Shown: positions 24,756 to 32,393 of the stretch, piece after piece
Numbering within the stretch: the first letter of the stretch is position 1
Layout of the letters: every line of letters begins with the position of its first letter
From: Actinomycetota bacterium
GTDB taxonomy: Bacteria > Actinomycetota > Actinomycetes > S36-B12
Direction: 5' to 3'
NCBI GenBank assembly: GCA_016717115.1
Contig: JADKGE010000002.1
Location: 124,001 to 188,000 of the forward strand
DNA: 64,000 nt
Program-made: the position numbers and the translations under genes
Notes under the pieces: model-generated
What the model saw: the letters and a program-made list of their open reading frames with translations, nothing else
Database searches by the model: none
What the model was told of the DNA's origin: nothing

Positions 24756-25421
24756 GTGCGTTCGTCCCTGCGCGCCCTGTTCACGTCCGCCGACCGACCA
24801 TCCCGCACTTTCACGCTGCGACTGACCGCTCTCGTCGTGGCGATCGTCACCGCCGCCGTCACCGCCCTCGCCGTCATCGGCGTCTCCACCACGGCGCAGG
24901 CCCAGCCGCCCGTGGTGACCATCGACCCCTTCGTCAATGCGGCGCCCCTCACGGGCGCAGAGAAGGCGGCGCGCATGCTCGCCGTCGACCGACAGGTCGG
25001 CCGCGCTCTCGTCGCCGAGCAGGCACGGATCAAGGTCGTCAAGGCCCAGCAGGTTCGCGCCCGAGTCGTCCAGCTGGCCAAGGCCCAGATCGGCGACTCC
25101 TACGTCGCCGGCGCGGCCGGTCCGAGCCGCTTCGACTGCTCGGGCCTGACCCGCTACGTGTTCCAGAAGGCCGCCGGCAAGAGCCTCCCGCACCAGTCGC
25201 ACGCCCAGTACGCCCAGGTCAAGAAGATCCGCTTCGCCGACGCCGAGCCCGGCGATCTCGTCTTCTTCTTCCGCGGCGGGGCGCACCATGTGGGCGTCTA
25301 CATCGGCAACAAGAAGATGGTCGACGCCGCAGGGTACGGAGAGGGCGTGCGCATCAGCCCCATCACCGGGTCGTGGTGGTCGCGGACATACAGCGGAATG
25401 GGACGCATCCTGCCCGCGTAG
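24756..25421 (+). CDS. secreted NlpC/P60 peptidoglycan endopeptidase
   Basis: The 221-residue precursor has a long signal peptide (hydrophobic residues 22-43, cleavage near TAQA-QP about residue 49), a charged helical linker (65-105) and a C-terminal NlpC/P60 domain. The catalytic Cys128 lies in RFDCSGLTRYV and the His178 in GAHHVGVYIG; the third polar residue is likely near 190. Such enzymes cut stem-peptide bonds in peptidoglycan during growth and division. GTG 24756 follows AAGGAG at good spacing. Expression is placed under the c-di-AMP riboswitch directly upstream, which ties wall hydrolysis to that second messenger. Confidence 0.92.
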   Translation: MRSSLRALFTSADRPSRTFTLRLTALVVAIVTAAVTALAVIGVSTTAQAQPPVVTIDPFVNAAPLTGAEKAARMLAVDRQVGRALVAEQARIKVVKAQQVRARVVQLAKAQIGDSYVAGAAGPSRFDCSGLTRYVFQKAAGKSLPHQSHAQYAQVKKIRFADAEPGDLVFFFRGGAHHVGVYIGNKKMVDAAGYGEGVRISPITGSWWSRTYSGMGRILPA

Positions 25422-25424
25422 TCC

Positions 25425-26624
25425 CTAGCGGGCGAAGATGCCGTCCACCACGTGCTGCGCGACGGCGAGGGCAGTCGTCCACGCCGGCGAGACGGCATTC
25501 AGGACGTGGGTCGATCGATCGTCGCCCCGCACCACGAAGTCCATCTCGAGTCGCCCGGTGGGCAGGTGCAGCAACTGGGCACGGACACCCGGTCGGCCCT
25601 TGGTCGTGAAGTCGTCGGGCCTGACGGACGGCACCAGCGCCTGCGCCTGGCGCACCAGGTGGGCGCGGTAGTACTTGGGCAGCTCGGATCTCATCAGCGC
25701 CGGCACATCATGGTGCGCACTTGTCAGGAAGCGGGGGTACTGGCGGGCGATCTGCCACGCCTGCCCGGCATCGAACCCCGACAAGCCACCGTAGTTCTCC
25801 CTCCACAACGTCGGGATCGCCGTCGGCCCGACCTTCACGCGCCCGTCGACGGTCACGGTGAGGTGCACCCCGAGGAAGGGGTTGCGGGGATCGGGCACCG
25901 GGTAGACGTGACGCTGCAACGTGCCAGGCGCCCACGATCCGTACCAGTACAGGCCCTTGAACGGCATCATCCGGTACTCCTCGCCCACGCCGAACCAGTG
26001 GGCGACGGTGTCGGCATGGAGCCCCGCCGCGTTGATGACGTGGCCCGCACTCATGAACCCACCAGTCCTGGATACGACCCAGCCAGGTCCCGCCGCGGTC
26101 ACCTCTGACGACATGGCGATCCGACCACCCCGCTCGCGCACCCGTGCGGCCAGGGCCTCCACCACCGTCACAGGGTCGGCCACGGCGGTCGTCGGCGACC
26201 ACAGCGCACGTCCGTGCGTCCGTGCGAGCGGCTCCAACTCCGCGAGTGCCGGCTCGTCAAGCATCTCGAGCTCGACGCCGTTCTCGCGGCCACGTCGGAA
26301 CAACTCGTCGAGTGCATCCATCTGCGCGTCGTCGCTCACTACGACGACCTTGCCGGTCTCCCGCACCGGCACCGATCGCTCGGCACAGAAGTCGCGGAGC
26401 ATCCGGTTCCCCTGGCGAGTCAAGCGGGCCTTCAACGAGTCGGGCGCGTAGTAGAACCCCGCATGCAGGACTCCGCTGTTACGACCCGACGCGTGCGCGC
26501 CAAGGTGGTCCTCCTTGTCGTGCACCACGACACTCGCGGCCGGGTCACGTGCGAGCCAGGCATCCGCCAGGGCGAGCCCGACGATGCCACCGCCGATGAT
26601 GGCGACGTCAGCACGCGGATCCAC
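25425..26624 (-). CDS. lhgO: L-2-hydroxyglutarate oxidase/dehydrogenase (LhgO-type FAD enzyme)
   Basis: The protein (399 residues from GTG 26624, or 403 from TTG 26636) starts with the FAD dinucleotide motif VAIIGGGIVGLALA and has ASGRNSGVLHAGFYY, the DAO-family block typical of LhgO; later MMPFKGLYWY and VGPTAIPTLWRENYGG fit the same subgroup. LhgO oxidises L-2-hydroxyglutarate to 2-oxoglutarate, passing electrons to quinone or oxygen. GTG 26624 lies five bases beyond the corrected stop of the sensor kinase, so the two may be cotranscribed. It is convergent with the NlpC gene, four bases apart. No obvious functional link to the kinase. Confidence 0.85.
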   Translation of the reverse strand: MDPRADVAIIGGGIVGLALADAWLARDPAASVVVHDKEDHLGAHASGRNSGVLHAGFYYAPDSLKARLTRQGNRMLRDFCAERSVPVRETGKVVVVSDDAQMDALDELFRRGRENGVELEMLDEPALAELEPLARTHGRALWSPTTAVADPVTVVEALAARVRERGGRIAMSSEVTAAGPGWVVSRTGGFMSAGHVINAAGLHADTVAHWFGVGEEYRMMPFKGLYWYGSWAPGTLQRHVYPVPDPRNPFLGVHLTVTVDGRVKVGPTAIPTLWRENYGGLSGFDAGQAWQIARQYPRFLTSAHHDVPALMRSELPKYYRAHLVRQAQALVPSVRPDDFTTKGRPGVRAQLLHLPTGRLEMDFVVRGDDRSTHVLNAVSPAWTTALAVAQHVVDGIFAR

Positions 26625-26628
26625 TCGC

Positions 26629-28003
26629 TCAGCCAAGCGTCGGGATGGACCTGACCGGCGCGGCCGAAGGAATGCGCACCGTCACGTCGAGACCCCCCCC
26701 ACCTCGACTCGGTGGCCTTCGCGCTCCCGCCAATGCCGGTCACGGACTCTCGCACCAGCGCGAGGCCGAGGCCGCTTCCTCCCGGCACCGAGGTGGAACC
26801 GCGGGTGAAGCGGTCGAACACCGCATCGCGCTCACCGCGTGGAACGCCCAGCCCGTCGTCGGCGACGGACAGCATCGCATCACCCGTCGTCTGTCGAAGC
26901 GTCACGTGCACGCGGCCCTTCGCGTACTGGAGCGCGTTGCCCAGGAGCTCGTCGACGATGCGCGCGATGACGCCCGTAGGGGCCGCGACGAAGACAGCCT
27001 CGTCGATGCTCTCGGTCAAGGCGACGTCCTTCTCGACGAACATGGCACTCGCCGCCGCGACACGATCGCGAACGACGTGCGAAGCGTCCTGTGCCTCAAC
27101 CGGAGCCACGCCGGCATCGCTTCTGGCCAGGGCGAGCACCTGGTCGATGCGATGGTTGAGCCGGTCGACCTCCGCGGTCGCGGCCCTGGCCTCCGACTGG
27201 ACCCGGCTGTCGTCGCTGATGTCCTCGATCGCCTCGAGTCGCAGGCGAACGCCCGTCAATGGCGTGCGCAGGTGGTGGGACGCGTCGGCGGCCACCCGCT
27301 GCGTGCGCTGCAGGATTCCCGAGAGTCGGTCAGCGGTGCTGTTCAGCGCCCTGGCGACGGCGCGCACCTCACCCGGGCCGTGTCCGGCGTCCGCCCGCAG
27401 GGCAAGGTCCTCGGGCAGGTCGGAGGCCACCCGCGCTAGACGTCGCAGTGGCGAGGCGATCGAGCGCGCGAGGAGCCAGGCCACCAGTGCAGCGGTGATG
27501 ACGACGCTCACGACGAACAGCACCAACCAGCGCGCCGTGCGCTGCACCTGTTCGTTGACGCTGGCCTCAGGGAGCGACAGCCGGACGGCCGCGTCGACGG
27601 CGTAGTTCTGCACCACGGGTGCCGCGACATACCGCAGGTCGCCGCCGATCGTCGAGGAGTAGCGCACGTCCGACGTCAACGCCCCGGCCAGGGCGCTGTT
27701 GATCTCCGGTCGGTCGAAGAGCCGATCGAGCGAGGAGTTGTCACTGTCCGCGATGAGGTTGCGCTGTGAGTCGACCACCACGACTCGAGCGCCGGTGCGC
27801 TGCGCAGTGTCGACGGCCGTCCCCTGCCAGTCGAACACCGGCTGGGACGACAGGAGGGAGGCGGCGGCCAGCGTGTCGACCTCGAGGCTCGAGACGAACG
27901 CAGCCCGCTGGTCGTTGGCCACAACGATGGCCAACGGGATGGCCAGGGCCGCCGCCACAACCGCCACCAGCACGGTCATGGCCAGCACCAGCCGTCGGGT
28001 CAC
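26629..28003 (-). CDS. sensor histidine kinase with a frameshift near the C-terminus
   Basis: About 457 residues once corrected. It has a membrane helix (5-30), an extracytoplasmic sensor (30-155), a second helix (158-180), HAMP, the dimerisation/phosphoacceptor block ASHHLRTPLTGVRL with His243, and the ATPase domain (VDELLGNALQYA, ADDGLGVP, GSGLGLALV). At 26693-26700 there is a run of eight C (G on the coding strand). As written, the frame runs on into the LhgO gene and ends at 26432. Removing one G gives GLDVTVRIPS and a stop at 26631-26629, the normal end of such kinases. Either a sequence error or a phase-variable tract. GTG 28003 overlaps the regulator stop. Confidence 0.85.
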
Positions 28004-28662
28004 GCGCTCTCCACGGCCAGCCGGTACCCCACTCCCCGAACCGTCTCGATCAGCTCTGCATCTCCGAGCTTCTTGCGGAGGGACGCCACGTGCACATCGA
28101 GCGTCTTCCCTGTTCCGATCCAGACCGGATCCCAGACGCGGGCGAAGAGCTCCTGTCGGGTGACCGCACGTCCCGGTTCCTCGGCCAGGACCGCCAGGAG
28201 GTCGAACTCCTTGGCGGTCAGCTCGACCGGCTCGCCATCGACAGTGACGAGATGGCGGGTGCGGTCGACGACGAGGCGTCCCGACTCCAGGTTCGACTCG
28301 ATCCGACGACGACGGGCCACGGCGCGCACCCGGGCGGCGAGCTCACGCACCGAGAAGGGCTTGACCACGTAGTCGTCCGCGCCGAGCTCAAGGCCGACGA
28401 TCCGGTCGGTCTCGTCGCCGCGCGCCGTGGCGATGATCACCGGGATGTCGGAATTGCGACGCAGTTCGCGGAGCACCTCGAGCCCGTCGCCATCGGGCAG
28501 TCCGAGGTCGAGCAGCACCACATCGACATTCTGGGCCGCGGCGATCACCTGCGACGCGTAGACCACGTGATCGACCTCGATACCGTTGCGCTGCAGGCCG
28601 GCGAGAAGGGGCTCAGCAACGGCGGGGTCGTCCTCGACGACGAGCACTCTCATGCGGGTCAT
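28000..28662 (-). CDS. OmpR/PhoB-family response regulator
   Basis: The 220-residue protein has a receiver domain with acidic pair DD (11-12), phosphoacceptor Asp52 (VVLLDLGLP), Thr/Ala switch region IIATA and Lys101 (VVKPFS), then a winged-helix output domain (LTAKEFDLLAVLAEEPGRAVTRQELFARVW, about 145-175, and DVHVASLRKKLG). ATG 28662 and ATG 28653 are both possible. It is coupled to the kinase by a GTGA overlap. It is divergent from the small-protein/ApbE genes, whose two upstream regions share a direct-repeat element of the type OmpR-family dimers bind, so it is the likely regulator of that locus. Confidence 0.93.
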   Translation of the reverse strand: MTRMRVLVVEDDPAVAEPLLAGLQRNGIEVDHVVYASQVIAAAQNVDVVLLDLGLPDGDGLEVLRELRRNSDIPVIIATARGDETDRIVGLELGADDYVVKPFSVRELAARVRAVARRRRIESNLESGRLVVDRTRHLVTVDGEPVELTAKEFDLLAVLAEEPGRAVTRQELFARVWDPVWIGTGKTLDVHVASLRKKLGDAELIETVRGVGYRLAVESA

Positions 28663-28713
28663 GGTGTCACGTTGCGGCACCGTCGCGCAGCCCGTGGCTC
28701 GCGCCACGGAGGT

Positions 28714-28778
28714 GAGCCAACCTCCTTACTCGTGTTTAACCTCGACGTGGTGCGACCTTGTTACCGCCTGCCTACCTT
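28714..28778 (+). promoter_or_regulatory. conserved upstream element copy 1 and leaderless promoter
   Basis: GGTGAGCCAACC, CTTAC-N6-TTAACC (28725-28741), GACGTGGTGCG and CTGCCTACC occur here in the same order and spacing as at 30850-30915. The CTTAC/TTAAC half-sites about 11 bases apart resemble tandem OmpR-family sites. TACCTT (28773-28778) is seven bases before the ATG at 28786, a leaderless -10 arrangement. Confidence 0.6.
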
Positions 28779-28785
28779 CATACTC

Positions 28786-29322
28786 ATGAGCAATCAGCGC
28801 CACATCGCCTCCCCTCTCCGCTCGCGCCGTCGCAGCACCGCCGACAAGATCGTGTCGGCCGGGCTCGCCACCGCAGCGTGCGCCGGACTCGTCGGTGTCA
28901 TCGGAGTCCGCACGATCGAGCAGAGCGTCGCCACGCAGAACGACGCGGCTGCCTCCACGACTACGCCCGGGGCAGCGATCCCGGACTCGATCCCCACATC
29001 GGCGTCCGGCCTGACCGAGGCCGACCTCGACGCGTACGCCGCCCAGCTCGCAGCGGAGAGCACCAAGCTCGACGCCTACCGCACCAAGCTCGTCAAGACG
29101 GCCAAGAAGCTTCAGGCGGCGCAGAACGCTGCTTCGCAGGCCGTGGTCGTCGTGCCGAGTACGTCATCCTCGGGCGGCACCTCGTCCGGCGGCTCGTCGA
29201 GCAGCACGGTCACGTCGTCGAAGCCAGTCGCGAAGCCGGTCGCCAAGCCCGCGCCCAAGCCGGTCGCCAAGCCCGCTCCCCAACCGGCCGCCAAGCCGCA
29301 GTCGAACACCAAGTCCAGCTGA
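28786..29322 (+). CDS. small membrane-anchored protein, paralogue A
   Basis: The 178-residue protein has a basic N-terminus (PLRSRRRS), one hydrophobic helix (about residues 24-43, SAGLATAACAGLVGVIGV), a Thr/Ala/Pro linker, a charged helical block LTEADLDAYAAQLAAES-KLDAYRTKLVKTAKKLQAAQ (about 75-112), and a low-complexity Ser tail plus repeated KPVAKPAP units ending NTKSS. It would be anchored in the membrane with the helix and wall-spanning Pro/Ala tail outside. It is clearly related to the protein at 31714-32334. No database family is recognised. It is first in a run with apbE seven bases downstream. Confidence 0.8.
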   Translation: MSNQRHIASPLRSRRRSTADKIVSAGLATAACAGLVGVIGVRTIEQSVATQNDAAASTTTPGAAIPDSIPTSASGLTEADLDAYAAQLAAESTKLDAYRTKLVKTAKKLQAAQNAASQAVVVVPSTSSSGGTSSGGSSSSTVTSSKPVAKPVAKPAPKPVAKPAPQPAAKPQSNTKSS

Positions 29323-29329
29323 CCTGACG

Positions 29330-30298
29330 ATGCACATTGCCGAGCGCACGTTCCGCGCGATGGGCAGCGACGGGCACATCTTCGTCGTGGCAGACGAACC
29401 GCTCGGCGAGGAGCTCGTCCAGTTGGCGATCGACCGCGCGGAACTGCTCGAGGCCTGCTGGTCGCGCTTTCGTCCAGCGAGTGAGCTGAACCGCCTCAAC
29501 TCGACAGCGGGCCACGGCCCCCTCCATGTCTCCGACGACCTGTTCCTCCTCGTCGACCGCATGAAGCAGGCGTGGGAACTCTCGGGCGGCCTCTTCGACC
29601 CCACGGTGCTCGGCTCCATGACCGCGCTCGGCTATGACGCCGACTTCGCGACGGTGTCTTCTCGATCATCTGCGTCGTCGCTCGACGACATCGCGTTCTC
29701 GGCCGCCCCCGGCATGGCCGGGGTCGTGCTCGACGCGGAGGCCGCAACGATCACGCTTCCGATGGGCGTGGCCATCGATCCGGGGGCCATCGGCAAGGGC
29801 CTGGCCAGTGACGTGATCGCCCGCGAACTGACGACGGCCGGCGCGCATGGGGTGCTGGTGAACCTCGGCGGCGACCTCGTTTTCACCGGGAGCACCGAGG
29901 ACGGGTCGGGCTGGGCCATCGGGGTGGAGGACGAGCGCCTGCCCGTCGACGACCCCGACCGGCTAGTGCGCCTTCTGGAGTTCCCGACCGGCCCGATCAC
30001 TGCCGGCGTAGCGACGTCGACGACGCTCAAGCGTCGTTGGGCGCAGGGTCGTCGCCACCACGTGATCGACCCCCGCACAGGGGCGATGAGCGTCAGCGAC
30101 CTCGTGCAGGTGACCGTCGTGGCCGACACCGCCTGGGAGGCTGAGGTCACCGCCACCACCGCGCTGCTGATGACGGCCGATGACGCCGAGCGATGGCTGC
30201 GCCAGCGCGACACCACCGCCATACTGATGACCATCGACCGCATCGTCGTCACGAGCGACGAGCTCGAGAGCCGCGACGAAGGGGTGCAGCATGGCTGA
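29330..30298 (+). CDS. apbE: FAD:protein FMN transferase (ApbE)
   Basis: The 322-residue protein has ApbE hallmarks: FRAMGSDGHIFV at the N-terminus, GLFDPTVL (about residues 86-93), IDPGAIGKGLASDVIA (about 146-161), VLVNLGGDLVFTG, and HHVIDPRTG (about 242-250) with the metal/flavin-binding region. ApbE moves FMN from FAD to a Thr/Ser on target proteins of respiratory or extracellular electron chains. There is no signal peptide or lipobox, so it appears cytosolic, unlike many ApbE proteins. It starts seven bases after paralogue A and overlaps the next gene by eight bases. No protein nearby has the usual (S/T)GA(S/T) flavinylation motif. Confidence 0.92.
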   Translation: MHIAERTFRAMGSDGHIFVVADEPLGEELVQLAIDRAELLEACWSRFRPASELNRLNSTAGHGPLHVSDDLFLLVDRMKQAWELSGGLFDPTVLGSMTALGYDADFATVSSRSSASSLDDIAFSAAPGMAGVVLDAEAATITLPMGVAIDPGAIGKGLASDVIARELTTAGAHGVLVNLGGDLVFTGSTEDGSGWAIGVEDERLPVDDPDRLVRLLEFPTGPITAGVATSTTLKRRWAQGRRHHVIDPRTGAMSVSDLVQVTVVADTAWEAEVTATTALLMTADDAERWLRQRDTTAILMTIDRIVVTSDELESRDEGVQHG

Positions 30299-30875
30299 CA
30301 TCGCCTGGACCTGGCTGGGCATCCGCGCCAGCGGTGTCACGGCCTGGGCGCTCCTCACTGCCGTTGTGCTCTGGGGGATTCTGCTCAAGACACAGCTCCT
30401 GGGCCGGCTGGCTTCGCCCATGCGGCTCCTCGATCTGCACCGCTGGCTCGGCGTCGTCGCCGTTCTGTTCCTCGCCGTTCACATGGTGCTCCTCATGTTC
30501 GACTCGTTCATGCGGTTCTCCATCTGGCAGGTCCTCGTTCCCGGGATCGCCCCGAACGAGCCGCTCGCCTACGGCCTAGGCGTCCTCGCCTTCTGGCTGC
30601 TCATCCCGGTCACGTTCCTCGGCCGGATCCGGGCCAAGATGGGCCTCGTCGGCAACGCCTGGTTCAAGCGTGCCCACCTGATCGCCTACGCAGCCTGGCC
30701 GTTCGCCACGGCCCACTACGTCCTCGCTGGCACCGACGCGCTGGCGGACTGGTCCCTGGGCCTGCTCTTCACCGGCACCGCTCTCATCGTCATGGCGCTG
30801 CTCGCGCGCGGTTTCGTGCCCGCACCCGGTCCCAGTCGTCCGGTGAAAGGTGAGCCGACCCTTACCTCCTCTTAA
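30291..30875 (+). CDS. ferric-reductase-like transmembrane haem protein
   Basis: The 194-residue protein has about five or six membrane helices and four well-placed histidines: LDLHRWLG, LAVHMVLL, KRAHLIAYA and ATAHYVLAG. Two His pairs on adjacent helices are the mark of the ferric reductase-like/MsrQ transmembrane domain that carries two b-type haems and moves electrons across the membrane. It lacks the FAD/NADPH domain of full ferric reductases. It overlaps the apbE stop by eight bases, a common partnership in flavin-based electron transfer systems. It likely draws electrons from a flavoprotein or quinol; the partner is not identified. Confidence 0.85.
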   Translation: MADIAWTWLGIRASGVTAWALLTAVVLWGILLKTQLLGRLASPMRLLDLHRWLGVVAVLFLAVHMVLLMFDSFMRFSIWQVLVPGIAPNEPLAYGLGVLAFWLLIPVTFLGRIRAKMGLVGNAWFKRAHLIAYAAWPFATAHYVLAGTDALADWSLGLLFTGTALIVMALLARGFVPAPGPSRPVKGEPTLTSS

Positions 30876-30915
30876 CCGACGTCTGGTGCGCTATTAGGGC
30901 GCCCTTGCCTACCGT
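30850..30915 (+). promoter_or_regulatory. conserved upstream element copy 2
   Basis: GGTGAGCCGACC, CTTAC-N6-TTAACC (30861-30877), GACGTCTGGTGCG and TTGCCTACC match copy 1 at 28714-28778 block for block. It lies between the haem protein gene and the PepSY gene, overlapping the last codons of the former, and suggests a second promoter under the same regulator. Confidence 0.6.
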
Positions 30916-30983
30916 TGCCTCAGAGCGATGGACGCGAGTCGACCGCTCGAACGCCCCGAACTTGCACACACCAGGGAGAATCC

Positions 30984-31724
30984 ATGCAGCGCTCGAGCAT
31001 CATCGCGGCGGTCGTCGCCGCCGGCGGGATCCTGGTGGCCGGATCGGCAGCCAGCGTCGCGGTGATCAATGCTGCGTCCAGCAACGCCCCCCGCAGCAGT
31101 CAGACTGTCGCCCTCGTCTCCGAGAACGTCCCGGAGTCGGCGGCCATCGTCGCGGCGCCCCCCACCGCCGTGCCTGTCGTCGAGGCATCCCCTGAGGCGA
31201 CGATCGACACCACCGATGTCGGTGCTCCCCCCCTCCCGGCCATTCCCAAGGTGGCCTCGAAGCCCAAGCCAGCGGCCAACGTCGCCACCCCGGCACAGCC
31301 AGCCCCCGCGGCGGTCAAGCAGCCGGCAGCCAAGCCCAGCGCGAAGCCCGTGAAGAAGCCCGCCAAGCCGTCTCCCAAGCCCTCGAAGTCGGCCAAGCCC
31401 GCCCCGGCTGAAATCTCGGGGGATGACGCGCGCGGCATCGTCCTGGCCTCCACTGGCGGGGGCACCGTGCGCTCCGTGGCCCGTGAGCAGCACGGGGCCT
31501 ACACCGCCTGGGCCGTGCAGCTCACCCGCGCCGACGCATCGGTGATCACCGGCTACGTCGATGTGCGTTCAGGAACGATCTACGACTGGGTCGTCAACCA
31601 GGCCGCAGTCACCGCCTCCCCGTCCCCCAGTTCCGACGACGACTCGTCCGAGTCGGGCGACGATAACGGCGGGAACAGCAACAGCGGCAAGGGCGGTCAC
31701 GACGGAGACAGCGATGACGACTAG
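30984..31724 (+). CDS. anchored Lys/Pro/Ala-rich protein with C-terminal PepSY-like domain
   Basis: The 246-residue protein has an N-terminal hydrophobic helix or signal anchor (residues 5-28), a long Ala/Val/Pro and then Lys/Pro/Ala linker (70-140), a folded segment ISGDDARGIVLASTGGG-VRSVAREQHGAYTAWAVQL-GYVDVRSGTIYDW (about 145-200) typical of PepSY domains, and a Ser/Asp/Gly tail. PepSY domains occur in regulators of extracytoplasmic enzymes and in redox/iron systems. ATG 30984 follows GGGAGA. It overlaps paralogue B by 11 bases. The spacer suggests the domain is held away from the membrane. The exact job is unknown. Confidence 0.75.
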   Translation: MQRSSIIAAVVAAGGILVAGSAASVAVINAASSNAPRSSQTVALVSENVPESAAIVAAPPTAVPVVEASPEATIDTTDVGAPPLPAIPKVASKPKPAANVATPAQPAPAAVKQPAAKPSAKPVKKPAKPSPKPSKSAKPAPAEISGDDARGIVLASTGGGTVRSVAREQHGAYTAWAVQLTRADASVITGYVDVRSGTIYDWVVNQAAVTASPSPSSDDDSSESGDDNGGNSNSGKGGHDGDSDDD

Positions 31725-32334
31725 CGATCGGCGACACAACCGCGCACCGCTGCGTCGATCGTCCGCGCCGGAGAAGATCCTGTCGGCCGGCCTGGCTGCG
31801 GCAACCTGCGTAGGCATCGTCGGCGTCATCGGCGTCCGCACCATCGACGCCAATGCCTCGTCGGCGACCAATGCTCCCGCCGCCGAACCCGCCGCGGGCA
31901 CCATCGATGTGGCAGCCACCACGGTCGCGCCGATCGCCACGACCACCGGCGGTCTGACTCGTGAGCAACTCGACGCCTACGCCGCATCGCTCGCCGCCGA
32001 GAAGGAGCGTCTCGACGCCTACCGCGCCAAGCTGATCAAGACGGCGAAGAGGCTCCAGGCTCGCGCAACCGCCTTCGCCCAAGGGGCGGGCGCCCAGCAG
32101 GCCAGCAGCTCCTCGACCGCATCGCGTTCGTCGTCTGCCTCCTCCTCGACCTCGGCCTCTCGACCGTCCTCGTCGCAGGGCGCGAGCAAGCCCACGGTGG
32201 CAAAGCCCAAGAAGCCGGCTGCTGCCCCGGCCCAGCAGGCCGCGGCTCCCGCTGCTCAGGCCCCCGCTCCCGCCCCGGCTCCCGCGCCGCAGCAGCAGTC
32301 CGGTGGCGGTCAGTCCACCACCAAGTCCAGCTAG
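31714..32334 (+). CDS. small membrane-anchored protein, paralogue B
   Basis: The 206-residue protein mirrors the protein at 28786: basic start with APLRRSSAPEKI, helix SAGLAAATCVGIVGVIGV (about 24-41) followed by RTI, linker, charged helical block LTREQLDAYAASLAAEKE-LDAYRAKLIKTAKRLQAR, then a Ser-rich and Pro/Ala/Gln-rich tail ending TTKSS. Helix, helical block and last residues are the conserved parts, so these are the likely functional elements. It overlaps the PepSY gene and is the last of the run before the MoeA-like gene. Function unknown; membrane-anchored envelope partner of the redox proteins is inference. Confidence 0.8.
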   Translation: MTTSDRRHNRAPLRRSSAPEKILSAGLAAATCVGIVGVIGVRTIDANASSATNAPAAEPAAGTIDVAATTVAPIATTTGGLTREQLDAYAASLAAEKERLDAYRAKLIKTAKRLQARATAFAQGAGAQQASSSSTASRSSSASSSTSASRPSSSQGASKPTVAKPKKPAAAPAQQAAAPAAQAPAPAPAPAPQQQSGGGQSTTKSS

Positions 32335-32393
32335 CTGTCGATTCCCTCACGTCGGTCGACCCGACCACGACCTCGGCATGCCAGCATGGGCGC

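Noticed and set aside
26432..26628. Extended C-terminus of the sensor kinase overlapping LhgO
   Set aside because: It is out-of-frame LhgO sequence, Arg/Ser/Thr-rich and without kinase features; a one-base correction gives a normal end.
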